A DNA stretch of 10,303 bases from CAIVPM01 sp049242885 (GTDB lineage Bacteria > Bacteroidota > Bacteroidia > Chitinophagales > Chitinophagaceae): NCBI GenBank assembly GCA_049242885.1, contig JBMLOQ010000146.1:1-10303 (forward strand), given 5' to 3'. The notes under the pieces are model-generated. The model made no database searches and was not told the DNA's origin. It saw only the letters and a program-made list of their open reading frames with translations. This document shows positions 7,805-10,303 of this stretch, in pieces. Position numbers and translations under genes: made by a program. Position 1 is the first letter of the stretch. Each line of letters begins with the position of its first letter.

Positions 7805-8575
7805 TTAAAACTTTAAGTGCCTTACCGTATTGCCATTATTAATTAATTGTTTTAACGAATCTATCCCAATTTTAAGATGATTATCTACAAAACTCGATGT
7901 AACATTTTTATCACTCTCGGCAGTTTTTACACCTTCTGGCACCATTGGACTATCACTCACTAAAAGCAAAGCACCTGTAGGAATATGATTATAAAAACCA
8001 ACCATAAAAATAGTGGCAGTTTCCATATCTATAGCATAAGCCCTTACCCTTTTTAGGTGTTCTTTAAACGCCTCATCATGCTCCCAAACTCTTCTATTTG
8101 TGGTATATACAGTACCAGTCCAATAATCACAATTATTGTCTCTTATGGTTGTACTTATTGCTTTTTCTAATGCAAAAGATGGCATTGCTGGCACTTCAGG
8201 AGGAAAATAATCGTTACTTGTACCCTCACCTCTTATGGCTGCAATTGGCAATATTAAATCGCCAACTTTATTACGTTTTTTTAAACCACCACATTTACCT
8301 AAAAACAAAACAGCTTTTGGTTCAATAGCACTGAGTAAATCCATTACAGTTGCTGCACTTGGGCTACCCATACCAAAATTAATTATGGTTATGCCATTAG
8401 CAGTAGCACATTGAAAAGGTTTGTCTTTACCTATAATTTGTACTTTATGAGATTTTGCAAATTTTTCTACATAATTACTAAAATTTGTAAGTAAAATGTA
8501 TTTACCAAAATTCTCTAATTTTTCTCCTGTATAACGAGGCAACCAATTTTTTACTATATCTTCTTTAGTCTTCAT
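7805..8575 (-). CDS. amn: AMP nucleosidase, short form (AMP -> adenine + ribose 5-phosphate)
   Basis: A 256-residue cytoplasmic enzyme of the nucleoside phosphorylase fold that hydrolyses the N-glycosidic bond of AMP (EC 3.2.2.4), linking the AMP pool to adenine salvage. Visible features are the conserved start KTKEDIVKNWLPRYTG, the phosphate-binding loop INFGMGSPSAATVMDLL (65-81), the strand LFLGKCGGL (90-98), the ribose/base motif AIDMETATIF (181-190) and LLVSDSPMVPEG (204-215) with Asp208 as the likely catalytic acid. It lacks the extra N-terminal domain of the ~480-residue E. coli Amn, as is usual in Bacteroidota. The frame is open to an ATG at 8665, but I place the start at 8575. The family starts there, the extra 30 residues look like translated promoter DNA, and the exact -7 box lies between the two ATGs. 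The gene is followed after one base by the DinB-like gene. Related phosphorylases acting on other nucleotides are the main alternative. Confidence 0.92.
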   Translation of the reverse strand: MKTKEDIVKNWLPRYTGEKLENFGKYILLTNFSNYVEKFAKSHKVQIIGKDKPFQCATANGITIINFGMGSPSAATVMDLLSAIEPKAVLFLGKCGGLKKRNKVGDLILPIAAIRGEGTSNDYFPPEVPAMPSFALEKAISTTIRDNNCDYWTGTVYTTNRRVWEHDEAFKEHLKRVRAYAIDMETATIFMVGFYNHIPTGALLLVSDSPMVPEGVKTAESDKNVTSSFVDNHLKIGIDSLKQLINNGNTVRHLKF

Positions 8576-8604
8576 TATTAAAAAATTTTCGTTAGATAAT
8601 CTTA

Positions 8605-8612
8605 CAAATGTA
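8605..8612 (-). promoter_or_regulatory. Bacteroidota -7 promoter element for the AMP nucleosidase/DinB-like pair
   Basis: On the minus strand this reads TACATTTG, an exact match to the Bacteroidota TAnnTTTG consensus. It predicts a transcription start near 8600 and a leader of roughly 25 bases before the ATG at 8575. I see no good TTG (-33) element at the expected spacing, so the call rests on the -7 box and its position in a divergent intergenic region. Confidence 0.55.
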
Positions 8613-8643
8613 TAAAAATTAATGTTTAATATTTTAATTAAAA

Positions 8644-8651
8644 TAGCTTTG
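8644..8651 (+). promoter_or_regulatory. Bacteroidota -7 promoter element for miaA, probably giving a leaderless mRNA
   Basis: TAGCTTTG matches the TAnnTTTG consensus exactly and ends 5 bases before the miaA ATG. With usual spacing, transcription would start at or within a base or two of that ATG, leaving no room for a ribosome-binding site. The -33 region, around 8623-8626 (TGTT), is only a partial match to TTG. Confidence 0.55.
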
Positions 8652-8656
8652 CATTT

Positions 8657-9565
8657 ATGTTTCATAAAAAAACAGTCATTGTAATTGTGGGGCCAACCGC
8701 GGTTGGTAAAACTTCATTAGCTATAAATTTAGCCAAACACTACAACACAAAAATTGTAAGTGCCGATAGCAGACAGTGTTTTATAGAAACCACCATTGGC
8801 GTTGCAAAACCTAGTGATAATGAATTGCAAGAAGTACAACATTATTTCATTAATAGTCACTCTATAAAAGATGAAGTAAATGCTGGTGTTTACGAAAAAT
8901 TTGCTCTTGAGAAACTACAACTAATTTTTGAAAATAATGATATTGCCATTGTTGTTGGTGGAACTGGATTATATATAAAAGCACTTTGTGATGGTCTTGA
9001 TCAAATGCCACCTATAGATAAAACTATACAATTAGATATAATAAAAAACTATGAAACCAATGGTTTAGAATGGCTACAAAAAGAAGTAGAACAAAACGAC
9101 AATTTGTATTGGCAACAAGGCGAACAACAAAATCCTCAAAGGTTGATGAGGGCATTAGCAATAAAGTTAAGTACCAATAATTCTATAACACAATATCAAA
9201 AAAACATTAAAGAAGATAGACCCTTTAACATTATTAAAATAGGCTTGAGTATAGACAAACAGGAGCTACATAAGAATATCAATAATAGAGTTGATGTTAT
9301 GATTGAACAAGGCCTAGTGCAAGAAGTAGAGCAACTATTAGCATACAAACATTTGAATGCTTTGCAAACAGTTGGCTATAAAGAAATATTTGAACATTTT
9401 GAAGGTAAACACAGCCTACAAAAAGCAATTGAGCTTATAAAAATTCATACAAGGCAATATGCAAAGAGGCAACTAACTTGGTTTAAAAAAGATGAAAGTA
9501 TTGAGTGGGTACAAAATGCTTCTTTTAAATCTTGCAAAGACTATTTAAGCAATTTCAAATTATAA
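8657..9565 (+). CDS. miaA: tRNA dimethylallyltransferase (tRNA A37 prenylation)
   Basis: This 302-residue cytoplasmic enzyme transfers the dimethylallyl group of DMAPP to N6 of adenosine 37 in tRNAs reading codons that begin with U, which stabilises codon-anticodon pairing. The P-loop GPTAVGKT is at residues 12-19, and VSADSRQ (34-40) is the family motif binding DMAPP and A37. It is followed by GVAKPS (48-53) and VGGTGLYIKAL (100-110). The C-terminal half has NPQRLMRALAI, QTVGYKEI and the closing TRQYAKRQLTWFKKD, all typical of MiaA. Length is normal. The ATG at 8657 places the P-loop where the family has it. The gene is transcribed away from AMP nucleosidase out of an 81-bp shared region and ends 2 bp from the convergent OmpA-family gene. 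Confidence 0.98.
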   Translation: MFHKKTVIVIVGPTAVGKTSLAINLAKHYNTKIVSADSRQCFIETTIGVAKPSDNELQEVQHYFINSHSIKDEVNAGVYEKFALEKLQLIFENNDIAIVVGGTGLYIKALCDGLDQMPPIDKTIQLDIIKNYETNGLEWLQKEVEQNDNLYWQQGEQQNPQRLMRALAIKLSTNNSITQYQKNIKEDRPFNIIKIGLSIDKQELHKNINNRVDVMIEQGLVQEVEQLLAYKHLNALQTVGYKEIFEHFEGKHSLQKAIELIKIHTRQYAKRQLTWFKKDESIEWVQNASFKSCKDYLSNFKL

Positions 9566-9567
9566 AA

Positions 9568-10263
9568 TTATTCAAAAAAACGCAGCTCAATTCTTCGATT
9601 TTTTTGTTTTCCAATTGCTGTATTATTATCATCTATTGGTTGAGATGCTCCAACTCCACTGCAAGAAATTCTAGTAGCACTTATACCATTTTGTACTACA
9701 AAATTTCGAACTGCTTCGGCACGTTGCATACTTAATTTATTGTTTGCATCTTCTGAACCAATATTATCTGTATGACCTATTATGGAAACTTTTATATCAT
9801 TCTTTTTTTTCAAATACTCGACTAACAAATTTAGTTCAGGAAATGACTCTTTTCTTATGGTAGATTTTCCATTATCAAATTCCAAATTATGAAAAGTATA
9901 TTGCTTTGCAGGCTCGTACACCATCTCAATATCAAATGGGGTTGTGTAAAATTGCTTTGCAGTTATACCAGGAATATTAATACTACCATAAAAAGTAGTG
10001 TCTTGTAAAGTTCTTAAAAAAATATTATATAAAAAGCCTGCACTTACTAATTGATTAATTTCCCCTTTTTGATTTGTGGTTAGCTTATACACTTTGATTT
10101 TAAGAGAATCACTTACAATAATTTCTTCATTTACCAAAGGTTTACTTGCCCCATTGGTAAGAATAATATGCAAATTAGCTTTCTTACTTGTGTCAAATTG
10201 AGCATTAGTTTTCATTATAAAAAACATTGCACAAAAAATGGCTCCATAAAGTTTATATTTCAT
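9568..10263 (-). CDS. Secreted OmpA-family protein with C-terminal peptidoglycan-binding domain
   Basis: A 231-residue envelope protein with a type I signal peptide (residues 1-21, predicted cut after TNA, before QFD). There is no lipobox. Residues about 28-115 are strand-rich (LHIILTNGASKPLVNEEI, then LTTNQKGEI) and resemble a small Ig-like or carboxypeptidase-regulatory-type beta-sandwich rather than an OmpA beta-barrel; this is inferred from pattern only. Residues about 120-231 are an OmpA C-terminal domain: LEFDNGKSTI, GHTDNIGS (163-170), LSMQRAEAVRNF and NRRIELRF. Asp166 and Arg181 have the 15-residue spacing of the two diaminopimelate-binding residues of E. coli OmpA (D271, R286), so binding to peptidoglycan is likely. 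It stands alone on its strand, and the 40 bases left before the window edge show no exact -7 box. It may anchor or sense the cell wall; the exact role is unknown. Confidence 0.93.
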   Translation of the reverse strand: MKYKLYGAIFCAMFFIMKTNAQFDTSKKANLHIILTNGASKPLVNEEIIVSDSLKIKVYKLTTNQKGEINQLVSAGFLYNIFLRTLQDTTFYGSINIPGITAKQFYTTPFDIEMVYEPAKQYTFHNLEFDNGKSTIRKESFPELNLLVEYLKKKNDIKVSIIGHTDNIGSEDANNKLSMQRAEAVRNFVVQNGISATRISCSGVGASQPIDDNNTAIGKQKNRRIELRFFE

Positions 10264-10303
10264 TTAATAAAAATATTACTCATCTAAAAAAGATAAGCTG
10301 AGC

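Noticed and set aside
8098..8328. Plus-strand 76-codon open frame opposite AMP nucleosidase
   Set aside because: It is a shadow of the conserved enzyme on the other strand, and the Leu/Tyr-rich translation has no domain.
8576..8665. N-terminal extension of the AMP nucleosidase to an ATG at 8665 (286 residues)
   Set aside because: It would overlap the start of miaA and span the exact -7 box. The added residues show no family conservation, whereas the known family N terminus begins at 8575.
7805..9565. AMP nucleosidase beside miaA as a cytokinin-producing pair (prenylated adenine release)
   Set aside because: MiaA here has the features of an ordinary tRNA-modifying enzyme, and the nucleosidase is not a LOG-type phosphoribohydrolase. 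Adjacency alone does not support hormone synthesis.
9532..9735. Plus-strand 67-codon open frame across the miaA/OmpA-family junction
   Set aside because: It overlaps two well-supported convergent genes and shows no protein features.

Overview
The window looks like ordinary chromosome from a low-GC member of the Bacteroidota, perhaps a Chitinophagales- or Sphingobacteriales-type lineage; the order is a guess. The evidence is strongly A+T-rich DNA, start codons without clear Shine-Dalgarno sequences, two exact copies of the Bacteroidota -7 promoter element (TAnnTTTG), a short-form AMP nucleosidase typical of the phylum, and an efflux system in which both the outer-membrane and periplasmic parts are predicted lipoproteins. 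Coding density is very high. No stretch over 300 bases lacks a gene, and I saw no RNA genes, insertion sequences, CRISPR arrays or phage remains.

Layout from left to right. Positions 1-1254 (+) hold the 3' part of an amidohydrolase-fold gene that begins outside the window and has lost the usual HxH metal motif. It converges on a three-gene minus-strand efflux cluster, read from right to left: periplasmic adaptor (7152-6013), RND inner-membrane pump (5923-2777) and outer-membrane channel (2722-1277). Together they should form one tripartite proton-driven exporter spanning the envelope. A strong intrinsic terminator (7320-7288) separates this cluster from the two minus-strand genes upstream, an AMP nucleosidase (8575-7805) and a DinB/DUF1569-like protein (7803-7333). 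Those two are separated by a single base and are probably translationally coupled.

An 81-bp divergent promoter region (8576-8656) drives AMP nucleosidase leftward and miaA (8657-9565) rightward, each with an exact -7 box. The miaA box lies so close to its ATG that the transcript is probably leaderless. miaA converges, with a 2-bp gap, on a minus-strand gene for a secreted OmpA-family protein (10263-9568), whose promoter is probably at or beyond the right edge.

I found no convincing undescribed multi-gene system. The points most worth a second look are the HxH-less amidohydrolase, the D-to-N change in the proton-relay pair of the RND pump, the probably leaderless miaA transcript, the coupled AMP nucleosidase/DinB pair, and the adaptor gene that has no ATG start.
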